DNA of 64,000 nucleotides, taken from positions 1 through 64,000 of the forward strand of contig NZ_CALHVN010000002.1 in NCBI RefSeq assembly GCF_938039245.1, written 5' to 3'. The position numbers and the translations under genes are program-made. Numbering within the stretch: position 1 is the stretch's first letter; the number at the start of each line of letters is the position of its first letter. The stretch comes from an uncultured Campylobacter sp. (GTDB lineage Bacteria > Campylobacterota > Campylobacteria > Campylobacterales > Campylobacteraceae). Positions 41,957-51,369 of this stretch are shown here, one piece after another. The notes below the pieces were generated by a model. That model saw nothing but the letters and a program-made list of their open reading frames with translations, was not told where the DNA came from and made no database searches.

Positions 41957-44542
41957 ATGATAACGGCGTTTATGCAAAAGATATTCGGCACGAAAAACGA
42001 CAGGGAAGTAAAAAAATATTTCAAACGAGTCGCCTACATAAACTCTCTTGAAAGCAAATATCAAGCGATGAGCGACGATGAGCTGAAGGCTAAATTTAAC
42101 GAATTTAAAGCGCAGGTGCAAAACGGCGAAAAGAGCCAGGACGAGCTGCTAGACGATGTATTTGCTATCGTGCGCGAGGTCGGTAAAAGGACGCTAAATA
42201 TGCGCCATTTCGATGTTCAGCTAATCGGCGGCATGGTGCTAAACGACGGCAAGATCGCCGAGATGAAAACGGGCGAAGGTAAAACCCTCGTAGCAAGCCT
42301 ACCCGTCGTGCTAAACGCGATGAGCGGTAAGGGCGTGCACGTCGTGACGGTAAACGACTATCTCGCCAAACGCGACGCGACGCAAATGGGCGAAATTTAT
42401 AAATTCCTAGGCCTTAGCGTCGGCGTGATACTAGGCGGCGAATATGACGACGAAGCGCGAAAAGCCGCATACGCCAGCGATATCACGTACGGTACGAATA
42501 ACGAATTTGGCTTTGACTACCTGCGCGATAATATGAAAATGGATTTCAAAGACAAGGTGCAAAGAGAGCATAACTTCGTCATCGTGGATGAGGTCGATAG
42601 TATCCTCATCGATGAGGCCAGGACGCCGCTCATCATCTCTGGCCCTGCAAATCGCACGCTAGACGGCTACATCAAAGCAAACGAAGTCGCGCGCCAGATG
42701 AAGCGCGGCGAACCGCCTGCGACTCCGCAAGAAAAGGCCACGGGCGACTTTGTCGTCGATGAGAAAAACCGCACGATTGCAATCACCGAAGAAGGCATCT
42801 CAAAGGCTGAAAAGCTCTTTGGCGTGGCAAATCTATACGATATGGAAAACGCAATTTTAAGCCACCACCTAGACCAAGCTCTAAAAGCGCACAATCTCTT
42901 TGAAAAGGACGTACACTACGTCGTTCGCGATGGACAAGTCGTCATCGTCGACGAATTTACGGGGCGCCTTAGCGAAGGACGAAGATTTAGCGAGGGCTTG
43001 CACCAAGCGCTAGAGGCCAAAGAGGGCGTAAAGATCCAAGAAGAGAGCCAAACGCTAGCAGACATTACGTTTCAAAACTACTTTAGGCTTTACAAAAAAC
43101 TATCGGGTATGACGGGTACGGCTCAGACGGAGGCGACCGAGTTTTCGCAAATTTACAAGCTTGACGTCGTATCGATACCGACAAACGTGCCTGTTATAAG
43201 AAAAGACAACAACGATCTCATCTATAAAACCGAAAACGAGAAATTTAAAGCCGTGATTGACGAGATAAAAAAAGCTCACGACCGCGGTCAGCCCGTACTC
43301 GTGGGTACCGCCTCGATCGAAAAGAGCGAAAAGCTGCACAACCTGCTGGTAAAAGAAAAGATCCCCCACTCCGTATTAAACGCTAAAAATCACGAAAAAG
43401 AGGCCGAGATCATCGCCCAGGCCGGCGCCCGCGGAGCGGTTACGATCGCTACGAACATGGCCGGACGCGGCGTAGATATCCGTATCGACGACGAGGTGCG
43501 GGCTCTGGGCGGTCTATACATCATCGGTACCGAAAGACACGAAAGCCGCCGTATCGACAACCAGCTAAGAGGCCGCGCTGGACGTCAGGGCGATCCGGGA
43601 GTTAGCCGATTTTATCTAAGCCTTGAGGATAATTTGCTTAGAATATTCGGTAGCGACCGCATAAAGGCGATAATGACGCGTCTAGGTATCGAAGAGGGCG
43701 AAAGCATCGACTCTAAAATGGTCACTAGAGCCGTCGAAAATGCGCAAAAAAAGGTCGAGAGTTTGCACTTTGAATCAAGAAAACATATCCTAGAATACGA
43801 CGACGTCGCAAACGAGCAGCGAAAAACGGTATATAAATTTAGAAACGAGCTTCTTGATCCGAATTTTGAAGTCGGCGAAAAGATCAAGCAAAATCGCGCC
43901 GAATTCGTCGAGCACCTGCTAGCTCAAGCCGAAATTTACGCAGGCGAGCCAAAGAGCGAGTATAACCTCGAAAAACTAAGCTCCGTGATAATCTCAAACG
44001 GTGCATTCATGCAGCCTGACGAGCTAAAAGATCTCGACTATGCCGAGCTTGCTAAGAAAATAACGGCTAAATTTGAGGCTGACTACGAGGAAAAAATGGG
44101 CGTAATAGGCGAAGATCAGCGTAAATACCTAGAAAAGGTGCTTTGCCTACAAGTGCTAGATACCGCGTGGCGCGAGCATCTATACCAGATGGATATCCTA
44201 AAAACCGGCATCGGACTGCGCGGCTACAACCAAAAAGATCCGCTCACCGAATATAAAAAAGAGAGCTTTAACCTCTTTATGGAGCTCGTTAGCCGCATCA
44301 AATTTGAAAGCATCAAGCTGCTAACGGCCGTACGCCTAAGCTTCTCCGAGCCTACCGAGTCTGCGCCGCAAGAAGCGCAAGATACTGAGGCTGCTAGCGC
44401 GCCCGAGAGCGAAGAAAAGCCCGGCAAAAAAGTATCCAGAAACGATCCGTGCCCGTGCGGAAGCGGTAAAAAATACAAAGACTGCCACGGCAAGAGCGGA
44501 CCTAAAAAAGGAGCTTTTGCGGAGGATTGGGATAAAATTTAG
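41957..44542 (+). CDS. secA: Preprotein translocase ATPase SecA
   Basis: 861 residues, full length. Drives protein export through SecYEG. Walker A AEMKTGEGKTLVA near residue 105, Walker B VDEVDSILIDEARTPLI, IIGTERHESRRIDNQLRGR in motor domain 2, and the C-terminal zinc-binding tail KVSRNDPCPCGSGKKYKDC with the SEC-C Cys set. A good AAAGG ribosome binding site. Followed by a GC-rich terminator. Confidence 0.98.
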   Translation: MITAFMQKIFGTKNDREVKKYFKRVAYINSLESKYQAMSDDELKAKFNEFKAQVQNGEKSQDELLDDVFAIVREVGKRTLNMRHFDVQLIGGMVLNDGKIAEMKTGEGKTLVASLPVVLNAMSGKGVHVVTVNDYLAKRDATQMGEIYKFLGLSVGVILGGEYDDEARKAAYASDITYGTNNEFGFDYLRDNMKMDFKDKVQREHNFVIVDEVDSILIDEARTPLIISGPANRTLDGYIKANEVARQMKRGEPPATPQEKATGDFVVDEKNRTIAITEEGISKAEKLFGVANLYDMENAILSHHLDQALKAHNLFEKDVHYVVRDGQVVIVDEFTGRLSEGRRFSEGLHQALEAKEGVKIQEESQTLADITFQNYFRLYKKLSGMTGTAQTEATEFSQIYKLDVVSIPTNVPVIRKDNNDLIYKTENEKFKAVIDEIKKAHDRGQPVLVGTASIEKSEKLHNLLVKEKIPHSVLNAKNHEKEAEIIAQAGARGAVTIATNMAGRGVDIRIDDEVRALGGLYIIGTERHESRRIDNQLRGRAGRQGDPGVSRFYLSLEDNLLRIFGSDRIKAIMTRLGIEEGESIDSKMVTRAVENAQKKVESLHFESRKHILEYDDVANEQRKTVYKFRNELLDPNFEVGEKIKQNRAEFVEHLLAQAEIYAGEPKSEYNLEKLSSVIISNGAFMQPDELKDLDYAELAKKITAKFEADYEEKMGVIGEDQRKYLEKVLCLQVLDTAWREHLYQMDILKTGIGLRGYNQKDPLTEYKKESFNLFMELVSRIKFESIKLLTAVRLSFSEPTESAPQEAQDTEAASAPESEEKPGKKVSRNDPCPCGSGKKYKDCHGKSGPKKGAFAEDWDKI

Positions 44543-44554
44543 CTTTGGCGTTTT

Positions 44555-44599
44555 GGCGGCGGCTTGCTAAATTTAGCATTTAAATTCGCCGCCGTTTTT
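44555..44599 (+). terminator. secA terminator
   Basis: GGCGGCG (44555-44561) and CGCCGCC (44587-44593) form a stem around an inner AT-rich hairpin GCTAAATTTAGC; it is followed by GTTTTT. It lies 12 bases after the secA stop. Confidence 0.75.
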
Positions 44600-44783
44600 A
44601 TAGCAGCGCGAAGTCGTAAATTTAAAGCGCCTAGCCTTTGTGAGCGGTTTAAAAATTTGACGTCAAATTTGCGTAGATAGACGATTTAAAATTTAACCTC
44701 GCCTCAGCGCAAATTTAAACAAGACAGAGCGACGCAAAAGTAGCGAGCAAACCAAAGCCCAAATTTAAACAACGGAAAATCAA

Positions 44784-45980
44784 ATGAGCCTAACCAAATA
44801 TCTACTTTTTAAATATCTACGGTTTGATAAAACCCAGCCATTTATCATGCTTTCAGCACTTCTGGCGTTTCTTGGCGTCGGCGTCGGGCTCATGGTGCTT
44901 ATCGTCGCGATGGCTATCATGAACGGCTTTGACAAGGAGTTTGAGCGCAAACTTTTTACCATGAACTACCCGATCACGATCCTCTCCGCCATACGCGGCA
45001 ATATCGACGAGAGCGACGTTAGCGAGCTCAAGCAGAAGTTTCCGAATCTCAAATTTAGCCCATATATCATGAGTCAAGTTATCATAAAGGGGGCAAATAG
45101 CTTTGAGGGCGGACTGCTTTTTGGCGTAAATTCAGCCGATGAAAAGCAGATAAACTCGGTCGTGGCGGCAGGCCTTGAGGACCGCGAGCTAGACGGATAC
45201 GGCCTGCTCGTAGGGCAAGGCGTCAAAAACGAGATGATGATAAATGAAAACGACAAACTAACGCTCATTTTTACTAAAAACGACCCGAGCGGCTTCGCGC
45301 TAACGCCTAAAATGAAGCGCTTTGACGTGGTAAGCTCGTTTAGCTCGGGGCTCGTGGCCTACGACAAAAGCTACCTTTATACTAGTGTGGAAGCGCTACG
45401 CAAAATACTCGAGTACGACGAGGGCAAATTTGACGGTATACACGTGTTTTCAAACGATCCGTTTGCCGACATCGAAAAGATCTCGCGCGAGCTGAGGTTA
45501 GGACAAAAAGCTATCGGCTGGTGGCAGCAAAACGGCAACTTTTTCTCCGCCTTGGCGCTCGAAAAGCGCGCGCTTTTCATTGTTTTGATGCTCATCATTC
45601 TGGTTGCCTCGCTAAATATCATAAGCTCGCTACTTATGACTGTCATGAACCGCCGCCAAGAGATCGCGCTACTGCTCTCGCTGGGCGCCAGCAAGGCCGA
45701 GATCAAAAAGAGCTTTTTTGCTCTAGGGGCCACTATAGGCGGGGGCGGGATAGTGTTTGGGCTCGTGCTCGGACTCTTTGGCGTGTGGTTGCTCGGCAGC
45801 TTTGATATCGTAAATTTGCCGGCCGACGTCTACGGTAGCGCTAAGCTTCCTATGGAGCTATCCTTGCTAGATCTTGCTATGATCTTGGTCGGAGCTATCG
45901 TCATCGTAGCGTTTTCGTCGTTTTATCCGGCCAAAAAAGCCGCACAGATAAACGTGCTTGAGACGCTTAGGAATGAATAG
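44784..45980 (+). CDS. lolC: Lipoprotein-releasing ABC permease LolC/LolE
   Basis: 398 residues. An N-terminal membrane helix (FIMLSALLAFLGVGVGLMVL with FEX after), a large periplasmic domain (about 55-270) and three C-terminal helices, the last part containing VMNRRQEIALLLSLGASKAE, the FtsX-type MacB/LolCE core. It releases lipoproteins from the inner membrane to LolA together with LolD. No lolD lies next to it here. In epsilonproteobacteria one permease usually stands for LolC and LolE, so the symbol is a family label. Confidence 0.85.
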   Translation: MSLTKYLLFKYLRFDKTQPFIMLSALLAFLGVGVGLMVLIVAMAIMNGFDKEFERKLFTMNYPITILSAIRGNIDESDVSELKQKFPNLKFSPYIMSQVIIKGANSFEGGLLFGVNSADEKQINSVVAAGLEDRELDGYGLLVGQGVKNEMMINENDKLTLIFTKNDPSGFALTPKMKRFDVVSSFSSGLVAYDKSYLYTSVEALRKILEYDEGKFDGIHVFSNDPFADIEKISRELRLGQKAIGWWQQNGNFFSALALEKRALFIVLMLIILVASLNIISSLLMTVMNRRQEIALLLSLGASKAEIKKSFFALGATIGGGGIVFGLVLGLFGVWLLGSFDIVNLPADVYGSAKLPMELSLLDLAMILVGAIVIVAFSSFYPAKKAAQINVLETLRNE

Positions 45981-45983
45981 ACG

Positions 45984-46017
45984 CCCCGTGCCTTGTATGC
46001 GTGGTTACGGGGTTTTT
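45984..46017 (+). terminator. Terminator after lolC
   Basis: CCCCGT (45984-45989) and ACGGGG (46007-46012) form a GC stem, followed by TTTTT (46013-46017), four bases after the lolC stop. Confidence 0.8.
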
Positions 46018-46472
46018 GCGTCGCGAAACTAAAATCAAAGCAAATCCTTTATAGGCTAAAAATACCCTCCGCTACTATGCGGCATTTGGTTAAAGGCGCC
46101 GTTTTTAAGATGATAAAATTTTAGCTCTGCTCTTAGAACCTAAAGGCTTTTTGGGCTAAATTTACGTAAAATCATAGGCTTATTTTTTGAACCTAGATTG
46201 CACCCTAGAGTGGACGCACTAAAATTTATAAGCTTTTAATCTTGATTTTATCGCTAAAATTTACTTAAAATTACGTCTACCGTATTAATTCGCATTTTGC
46301 CAGCTTGGCTATTTACGCTAATTTTAAGGTTTGGTGGGCCCGAGAATTTATGCTTAATCTCTTTGCTTGTATTGCGCCTTTGAGACGATTTGCTTGATTT
46401 TATCGTAGGTTTTGAAATCATCGGCCCGTCTGCTTGAGTGTACAGATGGGCTATTTTTGTGCGGTGGCTAAT
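46018..46472. other. 455-bp region, no gene, one orphan terminator hairpin
   Basis: No supported coding frame. Near the right end GCCCGTCTG (46424-46432) pairs with CAGATGGGC (46443-46451) and is followed by TATTTTT on the plus strand. That is the shape of a Rho-independent terminator for a plus-strand transcript, but no plus-strand gene ends here after lolC, which has its own terminator. It could end a small RNA transcribed from the region 46200-46450. Confidence 0.45.
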
Positions 46473-46904
46473 TTAATCAATCTCCCGTATCTTTTTAGTC
46501 TGCTTTAAAAATATCCCTATCCGCTCAAGTTGCGCCGCATCTAGCGCTCTGCCCGAGTAAAAATACTCCACGCTGTTGCCGTTTGGATAGTAAATTTTGC
46601 CGCTTACGTCTGACACACTTGCGGCGTCGCTATCTTGGAGCGAGCTTTTTGCGTCGTTTGTCGCCAGGTAAAAGTCGTTTGAATTTTTAGCGCCGTCAAG
46701 ATTTGAGCCGTCTGAGAGCTGCGGGCGTAAAATTTGACCCTCTCGCAAAAACGGCAAATCTGCTTTGTCTGCTTTGGTTTCCAAGCCTTGCGAACTCAAT
46801 TTTTGCTTGCAGTCACTGTTTTTGCTACAAATTTTGCCTGCGCTCTCAAAACCAAAAGTGCCGATTTGGCTACCCGCGTCAAATTTAGCCGCCCGCGAGA
46901 GCAA
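46473..46904 (-). CDS. Unrecognised protein, probably lacking its 5' end
   Basis: 143 residues from TTG 46904, no recognised family. The frame stays open upstream to 47000 (CGRIIDGIGGTLNRLASKLG, then GLKLARGEDLLSRAAKFDAG) without any ATG, GTG or TTG and closes at TAG 47003-47001. The upstream part looks like protein, so the gene has probably lost its start, by deletion or insertion. The C-terminal half (SGKIYYPNGNSVEYFYSG) and its two Cys (KICSKNSDCKQ) suggest an exported protein. Cannot be named. Confidence 0.45.
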   Translation of the reverse strand: MLSRAAKFDAGSQIGTFGFESAGKICSKNSDCKQKLSSQGLETKADKADLPFLREGQILRPQLSDGSNLDGAKNSNDFYLATNDAKSSLQDSDAASVSDVSGKIYYPNGNSVEYFYSGRALDAAQLERIGIFLKQTKKIREID

Positions 46905-47223
46905 ATCCTCGCCGCGCGCAAGCTTTAGCCCTCCGCCCAGCTTGCTTGCAAGGCGGTTTAGCGTGCCGCCTATACCGTCGATGATGCGCCCGCAAGAAGA
47001 CTAAATTCGCGCCCGTAAAGTCTTTTTATTATGAGTAGCGAGCAGTCGCTAAATTTGACTATAAATTTGAAACGAGCGCTAAATTTGCGGCTCAAATTTT
47101 GGCGTTTAGTTAGTCGCAAACGATACGCTGAATTTTAAAATTTAAGCAAATGTAACTCGGTTTAAATTTTGACTCAAATTTTATCCGCGCACCTCAAATT
47201 TAGCAAAATGCTCAAATCTACGT
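46905..47223. other. Spacer with the upstream remnant of the broken gene
   Basis: Holds only the open extension of the preceding frame (to 47000) and about 220 bases of AAATTT-rich spacer before the end of cprS. No terminator with a clear U tract is seen behind cprS. Confidence 0.5.
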
Positions 47224-48462
47224 CTACGCCGCGATATTTTGCAGATTTTCAAAGCTAAATACGTTTAGTCCGTTTTTGTATTCGTAGCTTAGAGTTAGCT
47301 TGTGGGCTTTGATTATGTTTTCTACGATATAGAGCCCCAGACCGAAGCTCTTTTGCGCGTTTTCGCCCTTGGTAAAGGGCTCTACGTAGTGGCGCAGCTC
47401 CTTTGACAGCCGCTCGCCTTCGTTGATAAATTTGATCGACTCGCGCGTGATCGTGATATTTACGTGCTTGTTTGGGGAGTATTTTAGCGCGTTATCGATC
47501 ATATTTTTGGCGGCGATCGCTAGTAGCTTAAAGTCCGCATTTAGGTTCACGTCTTCTAGCTTGCTAATAGTAACCTGCCCTGGATCAACCATCGCGATAT
47601 CCAGAGCCTCGTCGATGATATCGTCGATACGGCAAATTTTAGTGTTATTTAGCGCGATGTTTGAGGTGACCTGCTCGACGGCGGCAAATTCGTTTATGAG
47701 ATTTTCGAGCTTTATAAACACCGACACTAGTCGCTCTTGATTTTTGCTTTTTTCGATCATTTCGGCGGCTAGGCGGCCTTTGGTGATCGGGGTTTTTAGC
47801 TCGTGCATTATGTTTCTTAAAAACAGCTTGCGCGACGCGTTTAAATTTTTGATCTGACAAACCGCGTCGTAAAACGCCTCCGCAACCTCGGAAATTTCGT
47901 CGTTACCGCTGCTAACGTTTTGCACTTCGTCGATCTCGCCCGCGGCAAATTTAGCTATCTGGCGCTTTAGTTTTCTTAGCGGTTTTAGCTTCCTGATAAC
48001 AAAAACGTAAGCGGCCAAAAGTATGATCGCCACTAGCGAAAAGATGATCTTGATGATGTCGTAGCGGTACGGCTGGTAGTCGTTATCCTTTAAAAGCAGG
48101 ACTTTATCCACGTGCTGGACTTTTAGATAGTGGTGATTTTGATAGATCATGATAGCGCTGGAGCCGATGTCTGCTGATATCTCCTCAAGCACGGTTGCGT
48201 TTGCTAGGATCTCCTCTTTTTGCCGCTCGTTCGTGATCTCAGGCATCTTAAAGTCGCCCGTTTGGCGCTCGTACTCTTTTTCGTTTATGATACCGCTCAT
48301 CAAAAAGAGCTGGTTTCTAGCGATCGTGGAGTACTTGGCGTTTAGCTCGCGCGCGTAGTTTTGCTTGTCGTAGTCCATCAGCCACAAAAATGCTAAAAAT
48401 ATGCTTGTTAGCGCCAAAGCGAAGATAAAAGTGATAGTGTAAAAAACCGATGAGCGTTTCAT
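47224..48462 (-). CDS. cprS: Sensor histidine kinase CprS
   Basis: 412 residues. Two membrane helices (about 9-29, ITFIFALALTSIFLAFLWLM, and 137-157, IIKIIFSLVAIILLAAYVFV) enclose a periplasmic sensor domain. Then a HAMP-like linker, the phosphoaccepting His220 in NIMHELKTPITKG, the N box NMIDNALKYSP and the G box FGLGLYIVENII. The identification as CprS rests on position: together with the regulator it stands in the cprS-cprR-htrA-cbpA-hspR-kefB order of C. jejuni, where CprRS controls envelope and biofilm traits. Follows cprR by 16 bases. Confidence 0.8.
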   Translation of the reverse strand: MKRSSVFYTITFIFALALTSIFLAFLWLMDYDKQNYARELNAKYSTIARNQLFLMSGIINEKEYERQTGDFKMPEITNERQKEEILANATVLEEISADIGSSAIMIYQNHHYLKVQHVDKVLLLKDNDYQPYRYDIIKIIFSLVAIILLAAYVFVIRKLKPLRKLKRQIAKFAAGEIDEVQNVSSGNDEISEVAEAFYDAVCQIKNLNASRKLFLRNIMHELKTPITKGRLAAEMIEKSKNQERLVSVFIKLENLINEFAAVEQVTSNIALNNTKICRIDDIIDEALDIAMVDPGQVTISKLEDVNLNADFKLLAIAAKNMIDNALKYSPNKHVNITITRESIKFINEGERLSKELRHYVEPFTKGENAQKSFGLGLYIVENIIKAHKLTLSYEYKNGLNVFSFENLQNIAA

Positions 48463-48478
48463 TTGCGGGCTTTAAAAT

Positions 48479-49171
48479 TTACTGCATTAGCTTGTAGCCG
48501 ATGCCGCGGATAGCGTGGATGTATCTTGGCTCTTTCGGATCGTCGCCTAGCTTGCCTCTGATGCGGCCGATGATGACGTCGATGCTCTTGTTCGTCGAGT
48601 CCTCGCTGATGCTCGCGCAGTTGTAGATAAACTCCTCGCGAGTGATGGCGCCGCCTTCTTTTTGAAGCATGTATTTTAGGATGTCGTACTCCGCGGCGGT
48701 CAAATTTAACGGCTCGCCTTTTAGCGTGATGACGTGTTTAAAGTCGTCTACCGCGATATCTTTCTCGCGCGCAGGCTCCTTTGTGCCGCTTAAATTTGCG
48801 CCCGCTACCGCGCTTTGGCGGCGCAGGTGGCTTTTGATACGAGCTAGCAGCTCTTGCGGGTCGTAGGGCTTTGGCAGGTAGTCGTCCGCGCCGTTATCTA
48901 GGGCGTTTACTTTGTCCGTGATGTCGTGGCGCGCGCTTGAGATAATGATGGGCACGTCGTGGCGCTTGCGGATCTCTTTGCATACCTCTAGGCCGTCAAG
49001 CCCCGGCAGCGTGAGGTCTAAGATCACGAGGTCGAATTTCTCGACATTTAGCGTCGAAAGGCCGATGTAGGGCTCCTCCGCCGTCTTTACGTCCATATCG
49101 CTTTTTGCTAAAAACTCGGTCAAAATTTCCGCCAGCTCTAAATCGTCTTCTATCATCAAAATTTTTATCAT
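48479..49171 (-). CDS. cprR: Response regulator CprR (OmpR family)
   Basis: 230 residues from ATG 49171. Receiver domain with acidic pocket EDD (8-10), phosphoacceptor Asp52 in LVILDLTLPGLDGL and the conserved Lys in DYLPKPYDPQE; winged-helix DNA-binding domain at the end (LTAAEYDILKYMLQKEGGAI and SIDVIIGRIRGKLGD, YIHAIRGIGYKL). The frame is open further upstream, but that part runs into the intergenic repeat and ATG 49171 starts the proper domain. Pairs with cprS. In C. jejuni it regulates the nearby htrA. Confidence 0.85.
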   Translation of the reverse strand: MIKILMIEDDLELAEILTEFLAKSDMDVKTAEEPYIGLSTLNVEKFDLVILDLTLPGLDGLEVCKEIRKRHDVPIIISSARHDITDKVNALDNGADDYLPKPYDPQELLARIKSHLRRQSAVAGANLSGTKEPAREKDIAVDDFKHVITLKGEPLNLTAAEYDILKYMLQKEGGAITREEFIYNCASISEDSTNKSIDVIIGRIRGKLGDDPKEPRYIHAIRGIGYKLMQ

Positions 49172-49293
49172 CGGCCATCCTTTTTTGCGGTAATTATAAC
49201 GAGTTTTGGCTAAATTTTTAATGGCGGCCGCGGCTAGTTCCTTGCGCGTCTTTAAATGATTTTTGCTTCGCTTTGCTCTTAGCTGCAAGCAGA

Positions 49294-49450
49294 GCGTAAT
49301 TCAAACCCCTTCCTTCTTAACATAAAAAATAGCATCAAATTTAACTCACTCAAATTTGGCGCTTTCAAGACTTGGGTCTAGGTTCGTCAAATTTAGTAAA
49401 ATTGGCTCCAAATTTGAGCGTAAAAAGTCAATATGCGCAAGAGACAAGCC
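49294..49450 (+). repeat. Diverged copy of the composite intergenic repeat
   Basis: The same parts occur in the same order as in 41020-41340: a CCCCTTCC..CTTAAC block, a GGGTCT.GGTTCGTCAAATTTAG block, a CTCCAAATTTGAG block, and the end GCGCAAGAGACAAGCC, identical over 16 bases with 19265-19280. It fills the gap between cprR and the unknown 528-residue gene. Confidence 0.7.
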
Positions 49451-49463
49451 TATAAAATCGCAA

Positions 49464-51050
49464 TCAACCAGAAATTTCCTTCTCCCAGCCCCGCCCCCAG
49501 GCCGCATACGCCGCATTTTCCTTTTTATAACCTTTTAGGTTCTCAAGAGCGCGCAAAAACAGGGCTTTATTTGCAGGTTCGTCCATTAGCGCACGTAAAT
49601 TTTTATAAATTTTATCATCCTGATACGACGAGAAGGCGTCGACCAATACATCCAAGCTCTGCGCGCTAACGCCGTATCTATCGATAAAAGCCTCGATAAA
49701 TTTTATATGCGCGCTTTGATGTTCGTCGTCTACGTTTTTAAAATACTGCTTAGCTAGCGCGAAATATTTCTCGCTTTTTAGCGCAAGGCCAAATACCGCG
49801 TAACTGCCCGTCATTAGGCACTTTTCGTCGTTTATATCGGCGTAAAATTCGTATTTATGCCTTAGAGCTTCTTTGGCGTAAAGCTCAAGCTCCGAGTCTA
49901 CCTCATGCGCTAATGCAGTAGCGAAAAATCGTTGCGTCTGCGTCTTTTCAAGCCCTTTTACCGGCAGATAAATTTTATCCGCTTTTGAGCTAAATTTAAC
50001 GGCGTAGCTAGCCGCAAAGCCCGCACGCAGCAGATTTACGATAAAGATTAGCACCTTTTTGTAAGCCTGAGGCGTTTCGTTTTTGATTTTTACGCTAATT
50101 TGCGCAAAAACATCGTTTGCGGCGCACTCTACGTCCGCGTCTTTAAAACTCGTTAGGCTTTCGTCTAGCTCGCCTGTGCCGCAGTCTAAATACTTCTGCG
50201 CCTGCGCCGAACCGAAAATCAGAGCCGCGCTTTCTAGGTCTTTGCGCGCAAATTTTACGTCCCAGCTAAAGCTTTTATATTTGATCCGCCAAAATGCCGC
50301 TCTCACGAAAAGCGCAAGCTCGCCGGCGCTTACGTTTTGGGGTTTAAAGTCCTTTTTAAGCTCATAAGTCCTCTCCCAATCATCGCCGCAAATATCGTAA
50401 AATTTAGGCATAAATTTATCGTCTCGCCAATCTTGCAGATAGCAAGTAAGCGCCTCTTTAAACTCATCGGTTAGATGTTTGCTTTTAGAATCCCGCACGG
50501 CTAGCTCAAACTTTTCTATCAGCTCTATAAGCGCAAATTCGTCATACTCCATAAGAGGCAGATCAAAAACGTGTCCCATAAATACGTAAAGCTCGCGTTC
50601 GTTCTTGACCTTTACCGTGCGTCTAGTAACTACCTCGTCCATATAGCCTTCTAGCCTGCGCTTTAGCTCAGCCTTTCTAGCCGCATTTTCAAAGTAAAAT
50701 TTACGCGGCGAGTCCTCGCTTTCAAATTTGACCGATAAATTTAGCTTATACGCGAAAAACGGCATGTTATTTTCGTCTAAAAATTCCTCCTCTACGCCCT
50801 TTACGATGAGCGGCAAAACCTCTTTTAGCTCATCCTCGCTAAGCTTGCTCGCCTCATAATACGAGTCGCTATAAGACATGCTAAAACCGCATCTGCCGCA
50901 CTCTAACGTAAAAGTGTCGTGATAACCTTCCTGCACGCGGCACCGCGAGTATGGAGCCTCGCCTTTGTAGCGCTCTTTTAGCTCCTTTTTTATCGTTAGA
51001 TTTATCTCGTTTTTTATTTTGCCAGCCAGCGAGATTTGGTTTTCGTTCAT
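49464..51050 (-). CDS. Large unknown protein, DUF6138-like
   Basis: 528 residues, cytoplasmic and largely helical; no membrane helix. Near residue 50 a Cys pair LECGRCGFS suggests a small metal site. The C-terminal region (KCLMTGSYAVFGLALKSEKY, then FKNVDDEHQSAHIKFIEAFI) resembles my recollection of DUF6138 proteins, whose function is unknown; this is a tentative match. It interrupts the cprR-htrA neighbourhood known from C. jejuni and is bordered by a dispersed repeat on its 3' side, which suggests it was inserted there. Codon use is like the rest of the genome. Confidence 0.5.
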   Translation of the reverse strand: MNENQISLAGKIKNEINLTIKKELKERYKGEAPYSRCRVQEGYHDTFTLECGRCGFSMSYSDSYYEASKLSEDELKEVLPLIVKGVEEEFLDENNMPFFAYKLNLSVKFESEDSPRKFYFENAARKAELKRRLEGYMDEVVTRRTVKVKNERELYVFMGHVFDLPLMEYDEFALIELIEKFELAVRDSKSKHLTDEFKEALTCYLQDWRDDKFMPKFYDICGDDWERTYELKKDFKPQNVSAGELALFVRAAFWRIKYKSFSWDVKFARKDLESAALIFGSAQAQKYLDCGTGELDESLTSFKDADVECAANDVFAQISVKIKNETPQAYKKVLIFIVNLLRAGFAASYAVKFSSKADKIYLPVKGLEKTQTQRFFATALAHEVDSELELYAKEALRHKYEFYADINDEKCLMTGSYAVFGLALKSEKYFALAKQYFKNVDDEHQSAHIKFIEAFIDRYGVSAQSLDVLVDAFSSYQDDKIYKNLRALMDEPANKALFLRALENLKGYKKENAAYAAWGRGWEKEISG

Positions 51051-51338
51051 GCTTTATCCTTTTTAGATAGATTTTGAAATTTAGCCTAAATTTGCTTAAG
51101 AGCAGGCATCTGGGCAAGCTTAGCGGAGGCTAAAATCAAATAAACCCTGCAGAGTAAATTTAAAATGCGGTTTATTTTTAGACGGCAAACGAGCGCGGGG
51201 TTTTAAAACGGTAAATTTAGACTGCGGGCAAGGATTTTAAATCAAGCAAAGGCATAAACCTGACGCTGCGATAAAATAGGGTAAATTTAAGCTTGCTTGA
51301 TAGAGGCAAGCCGGCGAAAAAAAAGATAAATTTAGAAA

Positions 51339-51367
51339 AAGGCGCATTTTACCGCGCCTTAGTCTTA
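51339..51367 (-). terminator. htrA terminator
   Basis: AAGGCGC (51339-51345) and GCGCCTT (51354-51360) form a 7-bp stem. Read on the minus strand it comes nine bases after the htrA stop and is followed by TTTTTCT. Confidence 0.75.
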
Positions 51368-51369
51368 GA

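Noticed and set aside
46703..47004. Plus-strand frames over the broken gene
   Set aside because: Three overlapping frames of similar length without ribosome binding sites; antisense to the more protein-like minus frame.
49172..49288. 39-codon N-terminal extension of cprR
   Set aside because: It runs into the intergenic repeat, and response regulators start directly at the receiver domain.
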